Assembly: GCA_964642795.1 (NCBI GenBank)
Contig: CAZXRQ010000067.1
Span: 1 to 9,473, forward strand
DNA length: 9,473 nt
Origin: JAVVVD01 sp964642795
GTDB taxonomy: Bacteria > Bacillota > Clostridia > Christensenellales > CAG-138
Reading direction: 5' to 3'
This document shows positions 1 to 5,372 of the stretch, piece by piece. Numbering within the stretch: the first letter of the stretch is position 1; every line of letters begins with the position of its first letter. Position numbers and translations under genes: made by a program. Under the pieces are notes generated by a model that was not told where the DNA came from, ran no database searches, and saw nothing but the letters and a program-made list of their open reading frames with translations.

Positions 1-35
1 CTTTGGGTTAATTCCTTCATTTTCATGCTTGACAT
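1..35 (-). CDS. Possible start of an unidentified gene (partial, runs off the window)
   Basis: On the minus strand an ATG at 35-33 directly follows the TAA (38-36) of the HEAT-like remnant and opens a frame reading MSSMKMKELTQ before the window ends. An AAGGAG motif lies about 12 bases upstream, inside the remnant, which is a longer spacing than in the other genes here. Two further in-frame ATGs follow within six codons, so the true start is unclear. Eleven codons cannot identify a product, and this may be chance. Confidence 0.2.
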   Translation of the reverse strand, partial: MSSMKMKELTQ

Positions 36-320
36 TTAATAGTGAGTCTCCTTCAGCCTTCCCGCCGCCGTATTCCGCACCTCTGTAGACGGGTCAGTAA
101 CGGTGAACTGCTCAAGTACGGCGGCGTCCTTCATCCGGTATTCGCAGCTTTACAGAACGGTCCGTCAGGGCAATACCGTTAAGCGTGCCCTTGCATTTTT
201 CGGTATTCCCGGATGATTCCAATATGTGCTTGTATTCATCAAATGAAAGCTCTTTCTTTTTGAGCAGCCCCATAAGCGCCTCCATGTCATGTTTGGCTAA
301 AGCTTTACCATACGCCGCAG
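36..320 (-). pseudogene. Remnant of a HEAT-repeat-like protein gene, frameshifted
   Basis: Two overlapping minus-strand frames look like pieces of one protein. The upstream frame (start ATG 285-283, also open without a start codon back to about 318) reads MEALMGLLKKKELSFDEY and ends at a TGA at 114-112. The downstream frame carries SCEYRMKDAAVLEQF, then a HEAT-like helix signature DPSTEVRNTAAGRL, and stops at TAA 38-36. The switch between frames falls near 145-155. The motif D-x-S-x-E-V-R-x-x-A-A-x-x-L is typical of the second helix of HEAT or armadillo-type repeats, which usually form protein-binding scaffolds. No start with a good ribosome binding site is seen, and an in-frame TAG lies just upstream, so the gene is probably both 5'-truncated and frameshifted. 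A short intact 32-residue frame (36-134) is less likely. A sequencing error is an alternative explanation for the frameshift. Confidence 0.4.
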
Positions 321-335
321 GATACTATTAACAAA

Positions 336-583
336 CGGGCGGCGCAGTCTGTCGATAAACCCCGGGATTATTAAGGGCCGCAGCCCTTAATGTAAAATCC
401 GGTCTGACGACAGGTGCGTCAGACCGGAAGGAAAATCGCAGATTTTCCCTGCTCCTCTCAGGCTTTGCCGCCCGGGAGCCAACAGGCGCAGCCTATTGGC
501 GACAGGCAAAGCCTGCAAGCTCTAAAAAGTCAAAATTGACTTTTTCGACAGTCTCGGGCGGCGCAGTCAAACTGCGCCGCCCG
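336..583. repeat. Multi-stem-loop intergenic element with nested terminal repeats (candidate MITE/REP-like element)
   Basis: This 248-bp stretch is almost wholly made of inverted repeats. In order: CGGGCGGCGCAGT (336-348); CTGTCGA (349-355); a 9-bp perfect stem 370-378/383-391; a 12-bp perfect stem 398-409/417-428; an 8-bp perfect stem 430-437/441-448; an 11-bp stem 459-469/505-515 enclosing a 10-bp stem with one mismatch 478-487/491-500; a 10-bp perfect stem 524-533/536-545; TCGACAG (545-551), the inverse of 349-355; then a second direct copy of CGGGCGGCGCAGT (555-567) and its inverse (571-583). The inner ends match as an imperfect inverted repeat (12 of 14 positions, 346-359 against 541-554). 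One reading is that a roughly 205-bp element with CTGTCGA ends inserted into a terminator hairpin and duplicated 13 bp of it. Another is that the whole 248 bp is a unit with 13-bp terminal inverted repeats. It encodes no protein. Mobility is inferred from structure only. Confidence 0.55.
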
Positions 584-584
584 A
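554..584. terminator. Strong GC-rich hairpin downstream of arcA
   Basis: A perfect 14-bp stem (554-567 with 571-584) with a three-base loop lies 20 bases beyond the arcA stop codon. On the minus strand no T-run follows it directly. The next hairpin in that direction (524-545, arms AAAAAGTCAA/TTGACTTTTT) ends in TTTTT and could act as the terminator proper. The left arm is also one copy of the 13-bp direct repeat of the surrounding element, so it may be part of that element rather than the original arcA terminator. Confidence 0.4.
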
Positions 585-604
585 TATACACTGTGCCTTT
601 ATTC

Positions 605-1831
605 TCACCAAACGTCGTCGCGGTTGATGGGCATACTCATGCAGCGGGGGCCGCCGCGCCCGCGGGACAGCTCGCCTCCGGGTATGGTGTTTACCTTTAT
701 TCCCGCCTGGGCCAAAAGCTCGTTTGTGACCTCGTTGCGGTCGTAGGTGATTATATTGCCGGGGCTCAGCGTAAGGGAATTGGAACCCATGTTCCAATGC
801 TCGCGCGAAGCAATTATCGGATCCCCTCCACCCACCTCAATAAACTGCGCGGCGGGCAGCTTCAGCGCGGACCGGAAAAGCTCCGCCACGGGCTCCGTGG
901 TGCAACGGGCCTTTATTCCGCCATGCCCGTCGCTTGTCACGTCGTACACCTCGAAATACTTATCCGCTATGCAGGGATGCACAAGAAATTTATCGTAGTC
1001 CACCATGGTGCACAGCACGTCAAGATGCATGAACTTACGGCTTTTGGGATTGTTGAACAGCAGTATACGCTCGTAGCCGTTTTGGAACAGCTTTTTGGCC
1101 AAATGCTCCACGGCGCTAACATTGGTGCGCTCGCCGCAGCCTATTGCCAACAGCTTATCTGAAAGTACCAGCACGTCACCGCCTTCCATTTCAGCCTCGC
1201 GGCCGTATTCATACCATATTGGCACATCCTGCGCGGTAAACAGAGGATGGTAGTTGACTATGTACTTGACGTTAAGTGCCTCGCGCTTGCGATTCTTCAT
1301 GCTCATGCAGCTGAGTATCATGCCATCCCCGACGGTGATGCAGATATCGCGGGTAAAATATGCGTTGGGTATGGGATCTGTGATGAACGGATATGCATCA
1401 GTGACCTGCAGTCGCAGTGGCTTTTCGCCGGTTGCGCCTTCGAGATCGCGGTAGGATACTCCGCGGCAAACGGCATTCCAAACCCCGCCTGCGTCCAGCG
1501 CGGAAAGATATGCGCGCACGGCCTCCCGCATCCCCTCGCCCTTGATCCCGGCAATCTCGATGTACTCATTAATATAGGCGAACTTAACGGCGTCGTCCTT
1601 GAGTACATCCCGGATAAGATCCTCAAGATACAGCACTTCCGTTCCGTTCGCCCGGATGGTGTTTGCAAACACATCGTGTTCTCTCTGTGCGGCTGGCAGA
1701 TACGGCGTATCCTCCGCCAACATTTCGGCAAGATAGTCCGGCAGTATACTCTGCAGCTCGACGTCCGGCCGGTGCAGCATTACGGTATTAAGCCTTCCTA
1801 TCTCCGACGTCTGATGAACAAATCGCCCCAT
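605..1831 (-). CDS. arcA: Arginine deiminase
   Basis: Hydrolyses L-arginine to L-citrulline and ammonia in the cytoplasm, the first step of the arginine deiminase pathway. The 408-residue protein matches the family's usual length. All catalytic positions known from arginine deiminase are present: Asp162 in NAYFTRD, Glu216 in MEGGD, His269 and Asp271 in FMHLD, and nucleophile Cys397 in SRGRGGPRCMS near the C-terminus. The N-terminal SEIGRLNTVMLHRP and PYLPAAQREHDVFANTIR blocks are also typical. The open frame extends 43 codons upstream to 1960, but the start at 1831 is preceded by AAAGGTGA and begins with family-like sequence, while the extension would cross the promoter. Neither ornithine carbamoyltransferase (arcB) nor carbamate kinase (arcC) lies beside it, so it stands alone, divergent from serCA. 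It could supply citrulline, ammonia or acid resistance; its pathway partners are not visible here. Confidence 0.95.
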   Translation of the reverse strand: MGRFVHQTSEIGRLNTVMLHRPDVELQSILPDYLAEMLAEDTPYLPAAQREHDVFANTIRANGTEVLYLEDLIRDVLKDDAVKFAYINEYIEIAGIKGEGMREAVRAYLSALDAGGVWNAVCRGVSYRDLEGATGEKPLRLQVTDAYPFITDPIPNAYFTRDICITVGDGMILSCMSMKNRKREALNVKYIVNYHPLFTAQDVPIWYEYGREAEMEGGDVLVLSDKLLAIGCGERTNVSAVEHLAKKLFQNGYERILLFNNPKSRKFMHLDVLCTMVDYDKFLVHPCIADKYFEVYDVTSDGHGGIKARCTTEPVAELFRSALKLPAAQFIEVGGGDPIIASREHWNMGSNSLTLSPGNIITYDRNEVTNELLAQAGIKVNTIPGGELSRGRGGPRCMSMPINRDDVW

Positions 1832-1863
1832 GTCAATCTTCACCTTTCGACAGATATATTTGC

Positions 1864-1877
1864 GGCCGGCGCCGGCC
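1864..1877. promoter_or_regulatory. 14-bp perfect palindrome at the predicted arcA transcription start
   Basis: GGCCGGCGCCGGCC is a perfect palindrome a few bases inside the predicted arcA transcript (start near 1879) and about 33 bases upstream of the start codon. Its position suits a repressor operator or an mRNA hairpin. It does not resemble the AT-rich ArgR/AhrC box. In G+C-rich DNA such runs can also be incidental. Confidence 0.3.
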
Positions 1878-1885
1878 ACAAATTT

Positions 1886-1894
1886 ATTATAGCA
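1886..1894 (-). promoter_or_regulatory. arcA promoter, extended -10 box
   Basis: The minus strand reads TGCTATAAT, a consensus -10 with the TGn extension, about 55 bases upstream of the arcA start codon. No good -35 hexamer is seen at 16-18 bp, which is common for extended -10 promoters. The same ten bases, GTGCTATAAT, occur upstream of the flavin-split-barrel gene at 4258-4267. Confidence 0.6.
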
Positions 1895-1964
1895 CATGGC
1901 ACGGGTTTTTCCATACCTCCACGATGCAATATGAAAGTATATAATGCGGCATACCGGCACGGGA

Positions 1965-1993
1965 TTGATTTATTCTGACAAAATGGTTATAAT
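1965..1993 (+). promoter_or_regulatory. serCA promoter
   Basis: TTGATT (1965-1970), a 17-bp spacer and a perfect TATAAT (1988-1993) form a strong housekeeping-sigma promoter. Transcription would start near 2000, about 174 bases upstream of serC. It is divergent from the arcA promoter; the two -10 boxes are about 100 bp apart, so a shared regulator could act between them. Confidence 0.7.
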
Positions 1994-1999
1994 CCTGTA

Positions 2000-2173
2000 T
2001 GGGTGGGAGGATGGTCAACCTGCTGGCCGCCACCTATTCGGGACTGATAAGGAGTAGATATAGAGAAGCTTTTATTCACACGCGGCCGCTTATGTGCAGA
2101 CTGATGCGGTGTATTTTGTTGTTTACCGCGGCAGGCGCCGCCAACTACAAGAGTGCAGAAAAGGAGAAACAAA
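2000..2173 (+). promoter_or_regulatory. Long 5' leader of the serCA mRNA, possible RNA regulator
   Basis: The predicted transcript has about 174 untranslated bases before serC. The leader contains AGGAGTAGATATAGAGAAG (around 2050-2068), which recalls the AGUA region of T-box stem I, and TTTACCGCGG (2123-2132), which recalls the T-box core ACCGCGG but lacks the preceding GGGTGG. A small stem GCGGC/GCCGC follows at 2129-2142. No intrinsic terminator is present, so classical T-box attenuation is not supported. An open frame starting at 1999 runs into serC out of frame and has no family resemblance; I take it as chance. This is a leader of unknown function, with a degenerate T-box as a weak possibility. 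Confidence 0.3.
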
Positions 2174-3262
2174 ATGGCTTATCACAGGATCTACAATTTT
2201 TCGGCCGGCCCGTCCATGCTCCCCATGGAGGTGCTGGAGAGCGCGCGCGACAATCTCATCGATTTTGAAGGCTGCGGCATGTCCGTAATGGAAATGAGCC
2301 ATCGCAGCAAGGTTTTCGATAACATCATCGTTCAGGCCGAAGCTAAGATGCGCAAGGTCATGGATATTCCGGATAACTACAAGGTGCTGTTTATGCAGGG
2401 CGGCGCATCGCTCCAATTTGCGACCATCCCCATGAACCTTATGACCAAAAACCACAAGGCCGACTATATCCTTACCGGCAATTTTTCCAGCAAGGCTGCA
2501 GAAGAAGCCAGAAAGTACGGCACGGTCAACATAGCCGGCAGCACCAAGGACGAAAGCTTCTGCCGCATCCCGCGCCAGGAGGAGCTTAAGCTCGACCCCG
2601 AGGCTGACTATGTGCACATCTGCTTCAACAATACGATCTACGGCTCCGCGTGGGATTATATACCGGATACCGGCAAAGTACCGCTGGTGGCCGACCTTTC
2701 CAGCTGCATAATGAGCCGTCCTATCGACGTAAGCAAGTTCGCCGTGATATATGCCGGCGCACAGAAGAACGTAGCCCCCGCTGGCCTCACCTTAGTGATA
2801 ATCCGCGAGGATCTGCTGGGCGAGCCCCTGCCGTACACCCCGGTAATGTGCGACTACACCGCCATCGCAAAGGGCAATTCCATGTACAACACCCCGCCGT
2901 GCTGGCCCATATACATCTGCGGACTGGTCATGGATTGGCTGCTCGGCATAGGCGGTCTTACCGAGATGCAGGCACGCAACGAGAAAAAAGCCGATCTGCT
3001 GTATGACTGCATAGATTCCTCCAAGCTGTACAAATGCGCCATAGAGCCCGGCAGCCGCTCCATAATGAACGTGCGCTTCTCCACCGGCAACGAGGAGCTG
3101 GACGCCAAGTTCGTCAAGGAAAGCGCAGCTGACGGCATGAGCAACCTCAAGGCGCACCGCTCCACCGGCGGCCTGCGCGCAAGCATCTACAACGCCATGC
3201 CTTATGAGGGCGTTGAGCATCTTGTGGCGTTCATGAAGAAATTCGAAGCGGACAACGCGTAA
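2174..3262 (+). CDS. serC: Phosphoserine aminotransferase
   Basis: PLP-dependent transaminase that converts 3-phosphohydroxypyruvate and glutamate to O-phosphoserine and 2-oxoglutarate, the second step of serine biosynthesis. It often also acts on the pyridoxal-phosphate precursor in organisms that make vitamin B6 by that route. The protein is 362 residues, the same length as the E. coli enzyme. It begins with the family-typical YNFSAGPSMLP. FMQGGASLQF (73-82) is the phosphate-binding region, Lys198 in YAGAQKNVAPAGLTLVI is the Schiff-base lysine, and HRSTGGLRASIYNAMP (328-343) is the C-terminal signature. The start at 2174 follows AAAAGGAG with good spacing; the frame opens at 2153, but those seven extra codons include the ribosome binding site itself. 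serA follows after 14 bases, so the two genes are co-transcribed. No serB is seen nearby. Confidence 0.96.
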   Translation: MAYHRIYNFSAGPSMLPMEVLESARDNLIDFEGCGMSVMEMSHRSKVFDNIIVQAEAKMRKVMDIPDNYKVLFMQGGASLQFATIPMNLMTKNHKADYILTGNFSSKAAEEARKYGTVNIAGSTKDESFCRIPRQEELKLDPEADYVHICFNNTIYGSAWDYIPDTGKVPLVADLSSCIMSRPIDVSKFAVIYAGAQKNVAPAGLTLVIIREDLLGEPLPYTPVMCDYTAIAKGNSMYNTPPCWPIYICGLVMDWLLGIGGLTEMQARNEKKADLLYDCIDSSKLYKCAIEPGSRSIMNVRFSTGNEELDAKFVKESAADGMSNLKAHRSTGGLRASIYNAMPYEGVEHLVAFMKKFEADNA

Positions 3263-3276
3263 GGAGGACGGATATT

Positions 3277-4176
3277 ATGCGTATACTTATCACCGACGGC
3301 ATGGACAAAGGCGGTATCGCCAAGCTGAAGGAGCAGGGCCACGAGGTAGTGGAGCAATTCTATGAGCCGGACGCTTTAGGCGCGGCCATGAAGGAAGCCG
3401 ACGTACTGGTAGTGCGAAGCGCCACCAAGGTACGCAAGGCGCAGATAGACGAAGCCAAGGGCGGCAAGCTCAAGCTGATCATCCGCGGCGGCGTCGGCGT
3501 GGACAATATAGACGTTGAATACGCAGAAGCTCAGGGCATAGCCGTAAAAAACACCCCGCGCGCCTCCAGCGATTCCGTTGCGGAGCTGGCGCTTGCGCAT
3601 ATGCTCTCCGTTTCCCGCTTCATCTCCATCGCAGGCCACACCATGCGCGAGGACCAGTGGGAAAAGAAGGCCTATAAGGGCATTGAGATAGGCGGCAAGA
3701 CCCTCGGCGTTATCGGCTACGGCCGTATAGGGCAGGCATTGGGCCGCCGCGCCATGGCTCTGGGTATGAAGGTGCTGGCCTACGACGTATTCAAGGTGCC
3801 CGGTCTGGAATGCGAAGATATGCACTATGTGGAGCTGGACGAGCTGCTCGCCAAGTCCGACTTCATCTCACTGCACACCCCCAGCATCGACGGCAAGCCC
3901 CTCATCAACGATGATACCATCGCAAAGATGAAGGACGGCGCGGTGTTCATAAACACCTCCCGCGGCAACAACGTGGACGAGGATGCGCTGCTGCGCGCGC
4001 TGGACAGCGGCAAGCTCTACGGCGCCGGCATCGACGTATATCATGAGGAGCCGCCCAAAAACCGCGCGCTGTACACCCATCCGCACGTATCCTGCACGCC
4101 GCACATCGGCGCATCCACCAAGGAAGCGCAAAAGCGCATAGGCGCGGAGATCGTGGATATTATAGCCGCGATGTAA
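3277..4176 (+). CDS. serA: D-3-phosphoglycerate dehydrogenase, short form without ACT domain
   Basis: NAD-dependent oxidation of 3-phosphoglycerate to 3-phosphohydroxypyruvate, the entry step of serine biosynthesis and the substrate supplier for SerC just upstream. The 299-residue protein contains only the substrate- and nucleotide-binding domains. The Rossmann motif GYGRIG is at 147-152 and the family block RGGVGVDNID at 70-79. The catalytic trio is Arg229 (NTSRG), Glu258 (HEEPP) and His276 (TPHIGAST). The Arg-Glu spacing equals that of E. coli SerA, which supports the assignment. The C-terminal ACT serine-sensing domain and the intervening domain of long SerA proteins are absent, so classical feedback inhibition through ACT is not expected. 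AAGGAGG precedes the start. Related 2-hydroxyacid dehydrogenases look similar, but the serC neighbour makes SerA much the best call. Confidence 0.93.
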   Translation: MRILITDGMDKGGIAKLKEQGHEVVEQFYEPDALGAAMKEADVLVVRSATKVRKAQIDEAKGGKLKLIIRGGVGVDNIDVEYAEAQGIAVKNTPRASSDSVAELALAHMLSVSRFISIAGHTMREDQWEKKAYKGIEIGGKTLGVIGYGRIGQALGRRAMALGMKVLAYDVFKVPGLECEDMHYVELDELLAKSDFISLHTPSIDGKPLINDDTIAKMKDGAVFINTSRGNNVDEDALLRALDSGKLYGAGIDVYHEEPPKNRALYTHPHVSCTPHIGASTKEAQKRIGAEIVDIIAAM

Positions 4177-4188
4177 CCCATTAACTCT

Positions 4189-4224
4189 AGGCTGTGCTGC
4201 CATATGGCCGCGCAGCCTTTTTTT
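4189..4224 (+). terminator. Intrinsic terminator of serCA
   Basis: A 13-pair stem with one mismatch and one G-T pair (4189-4201 with 4206-4218) and an ATAT loop leads into seven Ts (4218-4224), 12 bases after the serA stop codon. It is a textbook Rho-independent terminator. Confidence 0.92.
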
Positions 4225-4258
4225 GTTTTGGCAGGCATGTTCATACCTCCCGCCGTCG

Positions 4259-4267
4259 TGCTATAAT
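4259..4267 (+). promoter_or_regulatory. Extended -10 promoter of the flavin split-barrel gene
   Basis: TGCTATAAT lies 35 bases upstream of the start codon at 4303. A weak TTCATA hexamer sits at 4240-4245 with a 16-bp spacer. Transcription would start near 4274, just beyond the serCA terminator, so this gene is expressed separately from the serine operon. Confidence 0.6.
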
Positions 4268-4302
4268 ACTATCCATAAACATGATCGCACATGGAGGTAA
4301 AT

Positions 4303-4797
4303 ATGTTCCGTAATATGAGACGCTTCAAGCAGCAGCTGTCCTGCGCGGATGCGGCTGCGGTGCTGGATAACGGTACTCACGGCGTGCTGGCGCTGCTGGG
4401 CGACGACGGCTACCCCTATGCCGTGCCGCTTGGATATGCATACTGCAACGGCAGGCTGTATTTTCACTGTGCAAAGACCGGCCACAAGCTAGACGCCATA
4501 CGCGCCTGCGGCAAGGCTTCCTTCTGCGTGGTGGCGCAGGATGACGTTGTGCCCGAGAATTTCACAACGCTCTACCGCAGCGTTATCGCATTCGGCACCG
4601 TGCGCATAATAGAATCCGAGGCGGAGCGGCTTGCCGCCATAAACGCCATAGCGGACAAATATTCCCCCGGCAACGAGACGGAGCGGCTGCACAGGATAGA
4701 GCGCGACAGCAACGTTTTGTGCCTGCTCGAGCTTACGGTTGAGCATCTGTCCGGCAAGGGATCCATGACGCTTGTTAAAGCACGCCCGGCGCAATAA
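4303..4797 (+). CDS. Pyridoxamine 5'-phosphate oxidase-like (NimA-type) flavin-binding split-barrel protein
   Basis: Small cytoplasmic protein of 164 residues of the FMN-binding split-barrel fold, in the branch that contains 5-nitroimidazole-resistance (Nim) proteins and many clostridial proteins annotated as pyridoxamine 5'-phosphate oxidase family. Visible landmarks are GTHGVLALLGDDGYPYAVPL (24-43), the first barrel strands; LYFHCAKTGHKLDAI (52-66), the conserved phosphate- and flavin-contact segment; and ENFTTLYRSVIAFGTVRII (85-103). The real substrate is unknown, and true B6 synthesis is unlikely because members of this branch are not PdxH. The start at 4303 is chosen because GGAGG lies five bases upstream; an in-frame ATG at 4291 overlaps that ribosome binding site. 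The gene stands alone between its own promoter and a convergent rpsO. Confidence 0.85.
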   Translation: MFRNMRRFKQQLSCADAAAVLDNGTHGVLALLGDDGYPYAVPLGYAYCNGRLYFHCAKTGHKLDAIRACGKASFCVVAQDDVVPENFTTLYRSVIAFGTVRIIESEAERLAAINAIADKYSPGNETERLHRIERDSNVLCLLELTVEHLSGKGSMTLVKARPAQ

Positions 4798-4822
4798 CCT
4801 CCGCACCATGGCCAGGTGCTTT

Positions 4823-4850
4823 CAAAGCGGCTGCTTTGTAAGCCGCTTTG
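4823..4850 (+). terminator. Stem-loop downstream of the flavin split-barrel gene, weak terminator candidate
   Basis: A perfect 10-bp stem CAAAGCGGCT/AGCCGCTTTG (4823-4832 with 4841-4850) has an eight-base loop and begins 26 bases after the stop codon. A smaller stem, CAAAGC/GCTTTG (4823-4828 with 4833-4838), uses the same left arm and competes with it. The downstream TTCAAATTTA is a poor T-tract. The stretch from 4851 to 4956 shows no recognisable gene; an open frame there (for example NPTGKRSDRNYGTNYGELY) resembles no family I know and runs into the next terminator. Confidence 0.4.
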
Positions 4851-4956
4851 TTCAAATTTATGCCATTCTTCAACCCTACAGGGAAGCGCTCTGATCGCAA
4901 CTACGGTACGAATTACGGCGAGCTATACAAGCGAGGAAACAGGGCACACACAACAA

Positions 4957-4982
4957 AAGCCCCGGCCGAAAGGTCGGGGCTT
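4957..4982 (-). terminator. Intrinsic terminator of rpsO, possibly bidirectional
   Basis: An 11-bp stem with one mismatch (4957-4967 with 4972-4982) closes a four-base loop, 15 bases past the rpsO stop codon. On the minus strand it runs into TTTTGTTGTG. On the plus strand it is followed by GCTTTTTG, so it could also stop transcription from the convergent gene upstream. Confidence 0.88.
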
Positions 4983-4997
4983 GCTTTTTGCAGTTGC

Positions 4998-5267
4998 TTA
5001 CTTTCTGAGGTTCAGGCTTGCGAGTATCGCACGGTAACGCTCGATATCCTTCTTTTTGAGGTAATCGAGCAGGCCCCTGCGCTGGCCGACCATTTTGAGC
5101 AGGCCGCGGCGTGAGTGGTGGTCCTTATTGTTCAGCTTAAGATGCTCGTTAAGGTGGTTGATGCGCGCGGTAAGCAGCGCAATCTGTACCTCGGGCGAAC
5201 CTGTATCGCCTTCGTGCAGCTTATACTGATCGATAATCTCCTGTTTGGTCATTTCTGACAGTTCCAT
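4998..5267 (-). CDS. rpsO: Small ribosomal subunit protein S15 (uS15)
   Basis: Primary 16S rRNA-binding protein of the 30S platform, which binds the central-domain three-way junction and nucleates platform assembly. The 89-residue sequence is the normal length, with the hallmark segments HEGDTGSPEVQIALLTARI (18-36), LNEHLKLNNKDHHSRRGLL (39-57) and MVGQRRGLLDYLKKKD (59-74). The His and Asp of NKDHHSRRGL in the rRNA-contact loop are present. The start at 5267 is preceded by AGGAGG with eight bases of spacing. The gene sits directly after ribF, the classic position, but it has its own promoter, leader and terminator, as expected for an autoregulated ribosomal protein gene. Confidence 0.97.
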   Translation of the reverse strand: MELSEMTKQEIIDQYKLHEGDTGSPEVQIALLTARINHLNEHLKLNNKDHHSRRGLLKMVGQRRGLLDYLKKKDIERYRAILASLNLRK

Positions 5268-5366
5268 TTGGGGTTCCTCCTATAAATATTATATCCCCGA
5301 AAGCCGAGCAAAACGTTGGAGTAGTCGTAGAACGCAGCCATCGGTTTTTTGCCGTCTTTAACGGCT
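5268..5366 (-). promoter_or_regulatory. rpsO leader, candidate S15 autoregulatory RNA
   Basis: From the predicted start near 5366 the leader is about 99 bases. Read 5' to 3' on the minus strand it offers a GCCGT/ACGGC hairpin (5351-5355 with 5361-5365); an interrupted stem CCGA..CGTT/AACG..TCGG in the middle; and GGGG (5295-5298) that can pair with CCCC (5270-5273), enclosing a TATAA/TTATA hairpin and the AGGAGG ribosome binding site directly before the ATG. S15 is known to repress its own translation through leader structures that differ between bacterial groups. Function here is inferred from position and pairing, not from a recognised motif. Confidence 0.4.
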
Positions 5367-5372
5367 TTTGTG

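Noticed and set aside
1845..1853. A nine-base match (TTTCGACAG) in the arcA leader to the end of the multi-hairpin element
   Set aside because: It is a lone short match with no second end or hairpins nearby; chance is a reasonable explanation at this length.
1912..1920. Possible 24-codon leader peptide upstream of arcA (minus strand, starting MEKPVP, ending at the arcA ribosome binding site)
   Set aside because: Its GGAGG is only one base from the ATG, and the frame spans the predicted -10 box, so most of it would not be transcribed from that promoter.
536..1978. Long plus-strand open frames across arcA and similar ones opposite serC, ribF and truB
   Set aside because: They are antisense shadows of well-recognised genes, with no family resemblance or ribosome binding sites; they reflect G+C-biased codon use.
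1999..2268. Plus-strand 89-codon open frame overlapping the serC leader and serC start
   Set aside because: It starts at the predicted transcription start, runs out of frame into serC and resembles no family; the serC start has a proper ribosome binding site.
4848..5114. Plus-strand open frame of 88 codons between the flavin split-barrel gene and rpsO
   Set aside because: It reads through the rpsO terminator and antisense to rpsO, has no ribosome binding site and looks unlike any known protein.
5288..5293. A second TATAAT directly upstream of the rpsO ribosome binding site
   Set aside because: No acceptable -35 or TG extension accompanies it, and the transcript would begin almost at the ribosome binding site; the upstream promoter at 5373-5402 is better.
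5351..5370. GCCGT/ACGGC hairpin followed by TTTTG on the plus strand as a terminator
   Set aside because: The stem is only five base pairs and no plus-strand gene reads into it; it fits better as part of the rpsO leader on the minus strand.
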